Below are positions 23,901 through 36,370 of a stretch of 64,000 nucleotides of DNA, piece after piece. Made by a program: the position numbers and the translations under genes. The notes under the pieces were generated by a model, which searched no databases, was not told the DNA's origin, and saw only the letters and a program-made list of their open reading frames with translations. The DNA is from Notamacropus eugenii (taxonomy: Eukaryota > Chordata > Mammalia > Diprotodontia > Macropodidae): the NCBI RefSeq assembly GCF_028372415.1, contig NC_092877.1, forward strand, positions 388,504,342 through 388,568,341. Reading direction: 5' to 3'. Positions within the stretch are counted from its first letter, which is position 1; every line of letters begins with the position of its first letter.

Positions 23901-24689
23901 GTCTCTCCTGGCCACAGGCCCTGAGTCACCCTGTACCACCCAGCCCTCACCTTGATTTCTGATAGAATGGGAGGAGCTCAGAAAACACCCATTTCAGGAT
24001 AGGTGTAGAAGGCTCTCCCTGGCAAGCTGCCATCACAGATGTCCTAGGAGGGGGTAGGAGAGCAGGGGTGTTCAGGGCCCTGAGGGTCACCCCTTCCACG
24101 TTATACCCTTCCTCTGAGATCAGGGGTCAGTGCCAGGGTGACCAGCCAGCTTTGCCGTTGCTCTGGTGCTCAGCCTTCCACTGAAGGGTCCCAATCGCTG
24201 TCCTTTCTCCCATCTTCCACTTTACCTTCTGAACCCTGCCAAGGTCTATCCTTCACCCTCTCCCTATCCCCAATACCAAGGCCCCAGGCATTCCCTACAA
24301 GGAGTCCCCAGCCCTTTCAGTACCAGTCTCCCAGGGCTTCTCCATTCCCAAATGGCCCCCCAGGATCCTGGACTTTGGACAGGGTCTGAGGGCTGGAGAT
24401 GAAGATGAAAGGAGAGAAGATGCAAACTCTTTTCTGCTGGAAAAATCACTTCCTATGGCTGGGACTTGCTCAGAGTTGCTGCTCAGTGAGGAGGCTCCAC
24501 CAGGAAGACCTGGAAGGAGGGAGCTCCTCGGGCTCCTGCCTGCCCTCCTCATCCTTCCTCATCTCCACGAGGCCCAGTCCATGGGACTTTCTTTTGCTTC
24601 CTGGCTCAGCCCCCTCCCTCCAATGCTCACCTAGCTTTGCAAACCTCTTGCTCTCCCTAAGACAACTCCTCCAGCCCTGTCCTGAAAGC
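20901..24689. other. Intergenic, no gene seen
   Basis: Starts the 26-kb gene-free interval between SLC13A5 and MED31. Weak traces of ancient repeats: 21330-21510 (GGAGCCACTGGAGTTTACTG, then CCTACTATGTGCCAGGCCC) and 22490-22610. No open frame looks like a protein, and no splice-bounded exon stands out. Confidence 0.4.
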
Positions 24690-24855
24690 CTAAGAATGCA
24701 TTCAATCTTTTGGGCTGCCATATCACACAATTTGCTCACATTAAAACTTGAGGTCCACTAAGACTCCCCAGATCTTTTAGGAATGGTTCATGCTTGGGAA
24801 GTTGATTTTTTGACTTCATATTTATCCCATTAAAATGTCATCTTACTAGAGTTAG
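24690..24855 (-). repeat. L3/CR1 LINE 3'-end fragment
   Basis: TTTTGGGCTGCCATATCACA, GAGGTCCACTAAGACTCCCC, and TATTTATCCCATTAAAATGT match in order the antisense 3' end of CR1-clade LINEs. Confidence 0.7.
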
Positions 24856-26059
24856 CGGGAGGTTCTGGCCCATTGGGGACATTCTGTGTCCTGGTCTGCC
24901 CTGGTCAAGTCTTAGCTGGAGTTCTGTGCTCAGGCTTCTGGATGCTAAGAGTTGAAGAATCACATAGATAACCCAGTGAAAAGGCCAGGGATTGGACAGC
25001 TTTAGCTCTGAGTAAGGAAAGAAGACCCGGCTGGAGTGGAGGTGAGGAAGGACTGGCAGCTGGCTCCTGATGTCTGTGTGTCTGCCATGGGGCACTGACT
25101 AGATCTGACCTCCTCAGCCTGCACCAGAGACAGGAGCAGAGGGGAGAATTCTGAGGCTAGAGGTGAGTCAGTGTACCTACTATGTGCTGGTCAATGTTCC
25201 TCATGGTAAACACCTGAGAGTCCTCGCTCTCAACTCCCATATTGAGAACCATGGTTGCCTGGCTAGAAGGATGCAAACAGGGAGCACAGAGATATGCTGA
25301 TAAGTGTTTAATAATCATCTCTTCAGAGGAAAAAAATGTACACTCCTGCTCAATCTGCCTCATTAGCATTCTTTCTACGTCTGTCTTAGGTCTAGACAAT
25401 AGCAAAACAGCAAAGCAAGACTGGACATGTATTATTGCCCAATTTATGAGGTATAAATGCACCCCCTGGATATTTAACAATAGGCTTTTAAGACCTGCCT
25501 GGAGGTGGGACACTACCTGCGGGGCCTGAGGGAGGCTCTTTCAGATCAGCCCATACTCCTGAGAGTCTGCGATTTCAAGCCCCAGGACCCATTCCTTTGG
25601 CTCTCACTCCAATGGGATCAGGTGGAAGGTATCTTCTTCTGTGGCTCTCCTCTCATCTTGAGTGCCCAAGCTCCCAGTGGTGAGAGCTGGTGACCTGGCC
25701 CGACCCTGCCTGTCTGCAGTGGGGATGGCTCTTGGCTTGGGGCTGGGAGAAGGCTGACCAAGAAGGAGGGACTGGTTCCCCAGCCCTGCAGCAGTGCTCG
25801 GGTAATGACAGAGCAGAGGTATACTTGGGGTTTACCACTTGGCATTTTTAGCTTCAGAGCTGCCCAATTTATCATCGTGCTGTCCTGGTCAGTGCTCCAC
25901 AGAACCCCCAGGGCCTGCCCAAGAGGCCTCCTGCTTCTAGCTCAGCTTAGGACAATTCCCACGATATGTTTCTCTTACTCAGTGGGTCTTGAATGGCCAC
26001 TGTGGGCAGTCAGCAGGAAGAGGGCCAGGGCATCCTCCTGTTCAGGCCTCCTGGCTGGC

Positions 26060-26412
26060 CTTTGAACAAGACCTGCCATCTCTTGGCTCTGGCCACTCCC
26101 TCTGGCCTCTCCCCAGGCCTGGCAGCTCTCCCCACTCTGCTAGGACCACTAACCTCCTGGCTTCCTTCAAGTCCCAACTAAAATCCCCCCTTCCCCAGGA
26201 TGTCTTCCCCATCCCACTTAGCCCAGTGTTTTCTCTCCCTTCCTTATCCTTTATTCATCCTGTACAGACACCCTTTGTCTATTTGCACACTGTCTCCTCC
26301 ATTACATTGTGAGCTCCTAAAGGCCAGGGCCTGTCCTTAGCCTCTCTTTGTGTCCTGAGCACTTAGCATAGTGCCTAGTGCTTCATAAATGTTGACTGTT
26401 GATTGACTGATG
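26060..26412 (+). repeat. L2 LINE 3'-end fragment
   Basis: CTTCCTTCAAGTCCCAACTA, TGTCTTCCCCATCCCACTTA, TTGTGAGCTCCTAAAGGCCA, and TCATAAATGTTGACTGTTGA are the ordered landmarks of the L2 3' end. The interval 24856-26059 has nothing recognised. Confidence 0.8.
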
Positions 26413-26539
26413 CCCCAAGGGGAGCAGGAGGCAATCCTCAGCCCCCCCCCATTTGAGGAATGTCTTTGCCCCATTTATCAGGGCAGGGATTGGCTGCCCA
26501 CTGCCTGGAGGTAGCAGAGTCATCATTGTCCTGTGCAGA

Positions 26540-26690
26540 ATCTGGGGGCCTATTGGGCAGAGCACTGGACTTGGAGTCAAGAACACCATGTTCCAATCCT
26601 GACTCAGATACTTACTAGCTCTGGGACTCTGGGCAAGTCTCTTCCCCTCTCACTGTAAAATGAGCAAACTGGACGCAGTGGCATGGAGTG
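26540..26690 (+). repeat. MIR SINE
   Basis: GAGCACTGGACTTGGAGTCA start, TACTTACTAGCTCTGGGACT and CTGGGCAAGTCTCTTCCCCT core, and a CTGTAAAATGAGCA tail. Confidence 0.8.
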
Positions 26691-29604
26691 TCCCTTCTAG
26701 CCCTAACTCTGGAGGCCCTGTTGGTGTTAGAGAGGGCTGCATCAAGGACAGAGAGGGTGAAGAAAGGCCCTCCCTTTGTCCAAGGTGGGCCTGGGACCAG
26801 AGGTGTTGAACAGCTCCATGAGATCAGAGAATTCTGGGGGTGCTGGGAGCAAAAGCAGCAGAGCCTTCATGCCCCCCCCACTCTTGGGCCTGCCAACTCA
26901 CACACAACTCTTCTTGAGTCTTGGCTGCAGAACACAGTGACCTGGACATTTAAACAAGTCAAAAAGATAAAATACTTTTGTGTGGGATGACGAGGCCCCT
27001 ACTCAAATTGACTAGTCGGAGGCATCTCAAGATAAAAACAGAATGTCCTTTTTTCGTTCTCGTGAGAAGCGGGCATCACCATTCCCAGGCAAGTCTGGAG
27101 AAGAGAGGCACAGTAGAGAAGCAGAAACATGATTATATAGCTAATAACCACAAATCCATCCCCCTTACCCTTTTGGTCAAGAGCCTGAGCAAGCAACTTC
27201 TTTTCAGAAATTGCCCCAGACGCAAAAGAATTGAGGAAGAGACTGAATAGACATCTCCCCTATTTGGCAAAAGGTCAAGATTGTACAATATGATTAGGAA
27301 ATGGGTAAAGCAAATCTGGGGAGAGGGGAGATGGCTGGTTTCACAGCTTCAAGTTCTGAGAAATTGAAACTCAGCCCTAGAGTCTGATCTACTTCAGATT
27401 TAAGTTCTTGAGAAGTTTTCACTAGCCATCACACTCACTTTCAATGTGGTTCCACTGGCCCTGGAGCTCTAAGGGGACCTCAGCAGAATTGGGAGCCCAG
27501 AGTCCCCTGGGGCTACCACTCACTGACCAGCTGGGCCACCTTGGGCCAGTTCCTTCCCTTTACAAGACCTTTTGTTAGGGTCTTCTAAAGACTTCTCCAG
27601 GTTTATGTCATCTTCCCCAATGGCATGGAAGGTCCTTGAGAGGAGACTTTTCCTCTGACCTGTGTATCTACAGCAAGTCATACTATGTGCCTGGCACATG
27701 GTTGGTGCTTAATACATGCTTGTAGTTGGACTGATCTTGAGGAATCAGCATGGCTTGGTGAGTATAATGCTCATCTTACATTCAATCAAGGTTGACTTTA
27801 AGAAAACCTGGGTTCAGATCCCTTCTCTGACAAATACCGATTAAGTCATTTCACCTCGGAGTAGGCTCAGATATAACTCAAAGGCCATAAGTTATGGGGC
27901 AGATGTTGCTGGGAGTCCCCTAATCAAGGAGTTCATTTAACCCTAAACTTAACCCTAAATGGGCACCTAGTCCCTGTCCCCTCAGCCTTGGGCTCAATCA
28001 TAAGGACCAGTGTGGTGGGCACCTTAACCAATGAAATCCCAAGGGTGGTCCCCATCCTCCCAGACTCAGGCACAGTTATGAGTTTCCATGTGGGGGGCTC
28101 CTGCTCTGGCTGCCCTGCCTGCTCTGACTCTGGGCTCAGGAGGCTACGTCTCCAGAAGCCATCCTGGGTTTCCTTAAATGTTAAGTCCCAGAGGGCAGGG
28201 GCTGTCTCCTTTTTGCCTCTGTTTCCCTGACCCTTAGCAGTCTCTGGCACATGGTAGGTACTTAATACAAGCTTATGTTTGATTCTGATGGGAAAGTCAG
28301 AACCACAAGGGATCACAGCATTGAGAGGTGCCAGAGATTATCTAGGTAAACCTTCATTTCACTGATGAGGCAACATGTGCAGAGGGGGAAAGTGAGCTGT
28401 CCCAGGAAGGAGCCCAGCTGGGACTAACCAAGGACCCATTGGAAACAAAAAATTTCTGAGCCAAAAGAAACCTAGCAAACAAACCTTCCTGTTCAAATAA
28501 AAAAGGATTTTGGGGGGAGCTTTCTGGGACATCCTAGAAGCTTTGATCTGCCCCTTTTCTCTGAGCCAGGGGCATGATTTGGGGGTGGAGCAGTCTCCTG
28601 GTCTCCCTCCCAAAGCAGTTACAGTCAACCTGACCTGAGTGGGATGGTCATGTCCCACACAACAAGGCTCCCAAGGGTCTATTTGAGTTACTCAGCAACA
28701 TCAAACCCATGGGAGGTGGCTTTCATCTCTCCTTAGGCTTCCTCTCAGAAAGGTGGGGTTCATCTGACCAGACTGGGAGGGCTGGGCAAAAGCCATAAAG
28801 GCAAGCCATGCCCCTGAGAGATCCCTGGGTGGTCAGCTCGAGGCGATCACATGAGCCAAGCTGAGCTGAGCTCAATGTCCTGGGGGGGGGGGTGCCTCCT
28901 GGCACCCCCTGCCCCCAACTCTACCTAACTCTCCCCTCCTTTGAGAGAACTGCAGCTGACAGCCTGACTGATAAGGTTTAGCAGAGGATGAACTCATTCC
29001 TTGTTCATTTGTTTATTCATTTGTCCGTCTCCCACATACTCAGCCCTGAGCTAGACAGCCTTTACACAATGACGACATCCTCCCAAAGCTGGGCACATAC
29101 TTGAAGGATACTCCCTTTACTAAAAGTACATTTCTTTGTTTGAAATTGGGGGTTAGAAGAGGTGCCACTATAACTATGGAGGATTCCAGGAACTAGAAGG
29201 CAGGCTCCCTATCTTGCAGAAGTCATCCATACCTATGGAGTTAAAAGGGTCACTCTGGCCCCAATTCTGACATCACCTCATCTACCCTTTGCCTCCCTCC
29301 AAGAAGAGACAGGAAGGTGGTGCTGAGCAGAGAATGAGAGAGTTTCTGAAGGGGAGAGATTCAGAGACAAGGAGAGACAAAGGCAACCAACCTGTCCCAG
29401 ACTATTGTTGGTATTGAACTTGTGACAAGAAGATAGCAGCCCCCCATGGCAGTCAGCAGGGTATTAGGCTTGGGGTGTTTGCCCAGCAGCTCTGTTTTAG
29501 TGATGGGTTCACAGGGGTAGACAGGTGCAGGGGCCAGACTCTGGAATTGGGAGCCCCTACAGGGCAGCCATGAGTATCACTGAAGACTTCTAGAAATTCA
29601 CTAG
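26691..29604. other. Intergenic, scattered ancient repeat tails
   Basis: No gene seen. L2/MIR-style tails are readable at 27640-27735 (TGTGCCTGGCACATGGTTGG) and 28185-28280 (TCTCTGGCACATGGTAGGTA). A G-run with a hairpin is at 28882-28916. Confidence 0.4.
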
Positions 29605-29811
29605 TTTTGGTCACATCTAACTCCTTGAGACTCCATTATGGGTTGTCCTGACAAAGATATTGGAGTAGTTTGCCATGCCCTTCTCCAGCTCATTTTACAG
29701 ATGAGACAAACAGGGTGAAGTGCCCAAGGTCACACAGCTAGTAAGCATCTGAGGTCAGATTTGAACTCAGGTCTTCCTGACTCTCAGCCCAGCACTCTAT
29801 CCATTGAGCTG
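29605..29811 (-). repeat. Marsupial tRNA-type SINE, reverse orientation
   Basis: Read in reverse: GCTCAATGGATAGAGTGCTG, GAGTTCAAATCTGACC (box B-like), GGGCACTTCACCCTGTTTG, and TAATGGAGTCTC. Its tRNA-like head points right and lies next to a solo LTR. Confidence 0.8.
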
Positions 29812-29829
29812 GTAAAATGTCTAGACAAG

Positions 29830-30445
29830 TGTTGGGGGTGTAAGCTCAGTTTTCACGTGGACAGTCTCGGGCAGGTAAAAGTGAGGACTTCTAAACCTCA
29901 GAGTTCTCACGAGGCCCCCCAGGGAACAGCTGGGGATTGAGGAGTGAAACACAAACATCTTGTTTTTCCACCTCTTCTCAGTAGAAACTTGCTGGGGAGA
30001 GCATCCCACCCTTGAGATTGGCCCGTGGTCTGAGCACACCTGTTGTTAATTAGCTAGGGGCTGAGAGCACGCATGGTATTCATGTGCAAACTATGCGGCA
30101 GGAGAGCTTAAGTAGGGACAGGAAAGCCTGAAGGCCCTCTTCTGGATGCGGAGTCTCCTCTGGGGGCTCTTGTTGCTGCGGGGCCCTTGGAGGGAAGAGG
30201 GTCCCTCCCCTCTTCCGTTCCCATCCTTTTGCTGTATGATCCTTGCCCCTTGGGAGGAGGAGGATTCCTCTCTCCTGAGGAAGAACTCACCCTGCATATG
30301 GATACGTAACTAAGACCCTGAATAAAGCCTAACCCTTGTTTGACCCTGGAAAGTCTCTTCTCTCAATACATTTATCCGGTTAGCCACCGAAGACCAGTGA
30401 AAAGGTGAGTAGACTCGGGTAGCTCATCGGCCTCTAGGCCGAACA
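29830..30445 (+). mobile_element. Solo LTR of an endogenous retrovirus, 616 bp, 6-bp target duplication
   Basis: Starts TGTT and ends AACA, flanked by the perfect direct repeat GACAAG at 29824-29829 and 30446-30451. An AATAAA at 30321-30326, about 120 bp from the right end, fits an R/U5 boundary, and the promoter side would be the left. No internal retroviral sequence flanks it, so it is a solo LTR left by recombination. A 6-bp duplication is usual for class II (ERVK-like) elements, so I favour that class; no family name is assigned. The clean duplication suggests a moderate, lineage-specific age. Confidence 0.8.
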
Positions 30446-30451
30446 GACAAG

Positions 30452-32779
30452 CTGCCATAGATGAGTTAACTGGCTACACCCTGCTCTCTCTTCCTGGGTG
30501 CTAGGAGATGGGAGGCACCTCTGATTGGCTCTGCCCTTTCCTTGGCTGGGGCATGGAGGCAGATGGGATTTGGGGAGGAGAAGGAAACTGACTCCAACCT
30601 GAAGGGCAGTACCAATCAGTGGCTGGATCAATTCTCTCCTGGGAAGGTTGGGAAAGGAAGGATGGGGAAGCTGCCCTGGAACGATGCATGTTTCTATTGG
30701 CATCATAGTTGACTATTTTCAGTCTAATTAAGCAGTTTGTTCAGCCAAAGCCTGGCATGAAGGACAGCGATCAGAGCCACCCATGAGGGCATCAGGTCCT
30801 GTTCTCATCAGAGGAAGGAAGCAGCAGGATTCCTGCTTGTGGGCGTGGTTCTCCAGTTATTGAGGGCCCCTGATGGCAGGTGTCCCCACTGATGACAACA
30901 GCAGGACCCTAGAGCTGTAGGGGTCAAGGTAAGTCATTGAGGGTCCCTCCCGAGGCCCTGCCTTGCTTGAGGCTGCTCACCAGCTTACACAGGAAACACT
31001 CAAGTCTACTCCAGTACCAGTCACCTGGTATCCAGCAGAGGAGGGGGACACTACAGCCAAGGTGCAGAATTTGTCCACTTAATTTTATTCTCCAAAGTGA
31101 GGATCCAGGGAGAGCTCCAGTGTTTATTATTATAATACTGAGGGTGAAAGGGGTCCAGTGTTTGTTGGAGGCACAGGGGGGTGTGGAATCCTAGTTCTTT
31201 TAAGAAGATCCTAAGAAGAGCCGGGGCTCTTCAAGTTCAGTTTTCAAGTTCAGAGATCAGCCCCAACTCTCTGGTCCATGACTGCATCGTCTCCCAGGAT
31301 GCCCATCCTGGGGTCCCCTGGCCATCCCTTTTTCTCAAGTACCAGCTGGACTTTGTAGATGACCAGAGTAGGGTGATCTGGCCCTAGAAAACAGGAGTGC
31401 CTTCAGCTTTCTTCTCTGTATACCTCAAGGTACAAGAGTGAATTGCATGTTTGGGGAACTCACACCCTACCATAACCTGGGGGAAGGAAGGGAGCAATAC
31501 CCAGAAACCCACAAGGAAAGCTAAATCCCTGGTCAGACTTCAGGTTTTGCCCTGCCTAGGGCTTTCTGGGATGAAAGGGGCACTGTCTGGAATCAAGATC
31601 CCACCTTGAGTGTTGCTGGCTTTTTAAAAAGAAGTTTACTTCAGGTGTATTTATAGTAGTTCATTTTGACCCCAAGTATACCCTCCCAGCATCTTTGACA
31701 ACCATGGCTCCTGTGAGGTGACCACGAGGATCGTCTCCTACAGGGATGTCTGGGGCGGAGACCATTCTGGGCAGGATTTGATGATGAAGATGCTAGAAAG
31801 GAGGGAAGGTCAACATCTAGATCTGGCCCTTTTCTGCCTTGTTTCAAAATGATCTTTGGGTAAGTGGGGCATGATGGGGGCTGAAGGAATCCTGTCCCTC
31901 AGCTATGCTTCTTTGCAGTTTTGTTAATTAGTCTCTGGGAATATTTGAAGGGACTCAGGATACGATAAGAATTGGAAAAAAAATTTGGGCCATCTCTCAA
32001 ACAAGAGTTTGGAGCAGCTAAGGGACCTGAAAAGGTCTCTTGAACAAGGTGGGATTTTAGGCGAGTTTTGAAGGAAATCAGAAGGGGAGGGGGGAGAACA
32101 TTCCAGCCTTCCCTGAGGCCAGACAGAGAAAATGCAGAGTTCTGGTGGGTTTTGTGGGAATACCAGAAGAATCCAGGAGGTTGAGTCCAGTACAAGAAAA
32201 CCAGGAGGGGACATTGTGGAGGGCTTTGAATGACAAACAGAATTTTATATCTGATCTTGGAGCTACTGGGGAGCCAGTGGAGTTTACTGACCTGTCCTTG
32301 GACTTCCTTCCTTTTTATAAATTCAAAAGCCTGGCTTACATCATATTATAATGTAATATATTATATTATAAATTCATTGAGGCTGACTGCTCAGGCCCAC
32401 CACTCTGGTCCCTTGGATCCCACACTCCTTCAGGAGAAAGAACTTGAAATTACCAAGACTTGGCTGGCCTCGACCCCCTCTGCTGGCTGCCATTGGTATT
32501 TTACCATTCTTTTAGTTTTTCAGGCTGTTGACCCAGTAAAATGAAATTGGCTCACCAGTCACTTCCAGCTAACAGTGGGAGAACCACGCTGAAATAGGGG
32601 CTCAGTCCATGAAGCCATTGGTAAAAGTGCCAAACAGCACAGAGTTGAGACTAAATGCCTGGGATCCTCCATGGGAGGCCTCCTTCCAAGTTGGCCTCAA
32701 ATCATTAGTGCAGATGGTTAATTAGATCCAGATCTGCCTAATTGTCCCTGCGACCAGTCCCCTCCTCTCTAGCTTTTCC
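30452..32779. other. Intergenic, ancient repeat at its right side
   Basis: No gene. At about 31.99-32.30 kb there is text of the ancient repeat seen elsewhere in the window (GAGGGGACATTGTGGAGGGC, then GGGGAGCCAGTGGAGTTTAC). An A/T-palindromic stretch lies at 32340-32370. Confidence 0.4.
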
Positions 32780-33190
32780 AAAAGAACAGCATGACATGTA
32801 TTCTTAAATGCTTAACTAAAGACTTGGTGAACTCTTATCTACATCACATTTCCAGTTCAGTAACATTATTTAAAAAAGGAAATACGCCTCATCTTCTCTG
32901 ACTCCTCTCAATAATCACCACTTCCTTACCTAGACGGTCACTGCCAGGAACTCTATAATCTGTAGACTCCTTTTGCATTCCTTTTTGGAAAATCAGGACA
33001 AGCGGTCCTGAGGCCATCCAGCTGTGTCCTCAGCTAATCTCACCTTTCCATCTTCTCCATGAGGACAGTATCAAATGCCTTATTAAAAGCTTTACTAAAA
33101 TAGAAGTAAATGATGAACAAAGAATTCCTCTCATCTGCCAGCTTACTAATTCTGCCAAAAAATGAAATGAAGTTAGTGAAGTACAACACA
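32780..33190 (-). repeat. L3/CR1 LINE reverse-transcriptase fragments, two in tandem
   Basis: The minus strand at 33040-33110 reads FSKAFNKAFDTVLMEK, the CR1-clade RT motif around (D)FSKAFDTV. The piece at about 32780-33010 carries the same antisense landmarks again (CTTAAATGCTTAACTAAAGA; TTTGGAAAATCAGGACA), more decayed. Both are fragments without a usable frame. Confidence 0.65.
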
Positions 33191-33719
33191 CACACTCTGG
33201 TCTCTCCCTCCCAATCCTCCAATGTGCTGGTAAGCTGGGTCCCCAGAGAGAAACTGATGACTATTCCCATCAGGGCTCTGGAGGCAACAATATTGCTTAT
33301 GAGTTCCCATCCAATAACTTTGTTTTTAAATTCAAATTTTTACAAGTTCTGAATTCCCTCCCTCCCATCTCTACCCCCACCCAAAGAGAAAGCAAGAAGA
33401 CAAAACCTATTACAAATATAACTAATCAAGCAAAACAAACGCCCACATTAGCCTCATCCAGAAATATATACATCACTCTGGAACTCCAAGTCCTTTACCC
33501 GGTTCTTTTCATGAGCTCTCTGAAGTTATGATTAATTACTCTGTTGATTAGAGTTGTATTTCTCTAATTTAGATATTTCTCTTAAGGCTATTGATAGGTT
33601 GAATTTCTTCCTCTAAAAAACGCTTAATCACATCCTTTGAACACATTGATTGAGAAATGACTCTTATTTTCATAAATTTGAACCAGTTTCCTGTAAGTCT
33701 TAGATATGAGCCTTTATCA

Positions 33720-34111
33720 TTTATAATGAAAAATGCTATCCACCTCCAGAAGAAGAACTGACAGAGTCTGAATGTAGGTGGAAGCAGACTATTTTTTACT
33801 TTTTTTCATGTTTTTTTTTTTGGTCTGTGTTTTCTTTCACAACATGACTAATATGGAAATATGTTTTGCATGACCGTTACAACCTTTATCAAATTGCTTG
33901 CCATCTTGGGCAAGGGGCAGCAAGGGCGAGGATGGAAGGAGAGAATTTAGAATTCAGATTTTTAAAAAAGAATGCTAAGAATTGTTTTGCATGTGTTTGG
34001 AAATTATATATATTATACATATATGATTGTATGTGTGTACATACATACATATATACATGCATATGTATACACATAAACATACACATTTTATATATATATA
34101 TATATATATAC
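33720..34111 (+). mobile_element. L1 3'-end fragment inserted into the minus-strand L1
   Basis: Forward L1 3' text: CAGAAGAAGAACTGACAGAG, CACAACATGACTAATATGG, and a purine-rich GGATGGAAGGAGAGAATTTA block, ending in an (AT/CATA) tail. Flanked by imperfect duplications ATGAGCCTTTATCA (33706-33719) and ATGAGATTATCA (34112-34123), which also interrupt the older L1 text. Confidence 0.7.
34012..34111. repeat. AT-rich microsatellite, (ATAC)n/(TA)n
   Basis: Mixed ATACAT units followed by a pure (TA) run at 34090-34110. Probably grew from the tail of the inserted L1 fragment. Confidence 0.85.
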
Positions 34112-36370
34112 ATGAGATTATCAGAAATACTTGCTGCAAACATTCCCCCTCTCCAAATTTCCTGCTTCTCTTCTCATTTTAGCTGCATTGGTTTTATTTG
34201 TGCACACACTTCTTAGTTTTATGTAATCTAAATTGACCGTGTTCCCTACTGTCAATGTCTCTATCTCTAGTTTTATCAGAAACTCTTCCCTTCCTGCCTT
34301 GCTCCTCTAATTTATGATGTCATTCTTTATGCCTAAATCATGTACCAATTTGGAGTTTTTCTTGGAAAACAATATGATATTTTGGTCCGTGCTTACTTTC
34401 TGTCAAGCTACTTTCCAGTTTTCTCCAATCATTTTTGTCATATAGTGAGTTCTTGCTCAATAGTTGGGATATTTGGGTTTCTCAAACCCTAGGCTATGAT
34501 GATCATTTGCTTCTGTTTGTGGTACATTAATCTATTCCATTGATCAACCTCTCTATTTTTCACCCAGTACCATTTTTTATGATTGTAATTTTGTAGTATA
34601 GTCTGAGCTGGTAGTGCTAAGTCTCCTTTTTCAGTTTTTTTCTTCATTAATTTCCTTGATTTTCTTGACATTTTTTTACTCAAGATGATTTTGTTATTTT
34701 TTTTCTAGGTCTCTAAAGTAATTTCTTGGTAACTTGGTTTGGCACAGAATAAGCAAATTAATTTAAGTAGTATTGTTATTTTCAGTGTATTGGGCTGGCC
34801 CATCCACCCATGAGCAATGAATATTTTCCTATTATTTAGATCTGTCTATATGTGTGTAAAGAGTTGTAATCATATTTGTATGCAGTTACACACACATCTA
34901 TCTTGACAGGTAGGCTCCCAAATATTTTATATTGTCTATTGTTATTTTAAATGGAATTTCTCTTTTTATCTCTTCCTAGCAGATTTTGTTGGGTGTACGT
35001 AAGAAATGCTCAAATGTGGATTTGTTTTCTATCTTGTGACTGTTAATTGTTTCACTTAATGTTTTTAGTTGACTCTCCAGTGTTCTCTAAATAAAACATT
35101 ATATTACCTGAAATAAGGGAGAATTTTTTCCTCTTTGCCCATGCATATTCTTTCTGTTTCCTTTTCTTGTCTGCATGCTAGATCTAGCACTACATTGAAT
35201 GGAAGTGGTGAAAATGGAAAGCCTTGCTTTATTCCTATTCTTATTGGAAAAGTATTTAGCTTATCTCCATTACAGATAATGCTTGCTCTTGGTTTTAAAA
35301 AGATACTAATTATTTAAAGGAAAGTCCTAATTATTCATAAGTTTTCTAGGTTGTTTGCTGTTTTTTAACAGTCATGAATGTTGTGCTTCATCAAAAGCTT
35401 TTTCTTCATCGATTGATGTAATTATATGCGTTTGTTAAGGTCAATTATATTTATCATTTTCCTAATATTGAGACAGTCCTGCATACCCAATATAAAAGCA
35501 GGCTGTACCATACTTGGTATAGTATCTTTGTGATATGTCACTATCCTTTTGCTGAAATTTTGTTGACAACGTTTGATCAATACTCATTAAGGAGGTTGAT
35601 CTTTCGTTTTCTTTCTCTATTTTGCCTCTACTTGGTTTAGGTATCAATACCAAATTTGTGTCACAGAACAATTTTGGTAGAGTCTCTTCTATTCAAACAG
35701 TTTATATGGTATTGTAATTAATTGCTCTTTAAATGCTTAGTCAAATTAACTTGTAAATAGATCTAGGCCTGGTTTTCCCCCCAAGGGAACTCATTTATGA
35801 CTTGTCCAGTTTATTTTTCTAAGATAGGAGCATTTGAATATTCTATTTCTCATAGTGTTTATCTGGGCCATTTATATTTTTGTAAATATTCATCCATTTC
35901 ATTTAGATTGTCATTTTTATTGGCATATTGTTGGACAAAATTGTTTCAAATAACTGCTTTTCTTTCATCTTCATTGGTTGTTAATTCATCTTTTAATGAT
36001 GAATTTTGATATTGGTAATTTAGTTTTATTCTTTCTTTTTAAATAAATAATCAGATTACTCAATGGTTTATTTAATTTATTGTTTTTTTTTTTTTAAAAA
36101 TCTCTTACTTTTATTTATTAATTCAATGTGTTGGTTTTTTTTACTTTCAATATTGTTAACCTCTCCTATTTTGTTGTTAAATTAGGAATTTTGAACTTTC
36201 TAGTTTCCTATTTTTTTAGTTGCATGCACAGTTCATTAATCTGCTCTTTCTTTTAGTGACGTAAATGTTTAGAGGTGTAAAATTTCCCCTAAGTACTAAT
36301 TTAGCTGCATCCCACAAATTTTGACATCTTTTTCATTGCCATTATCTTTAATGAAGTTATTGATTATTTC

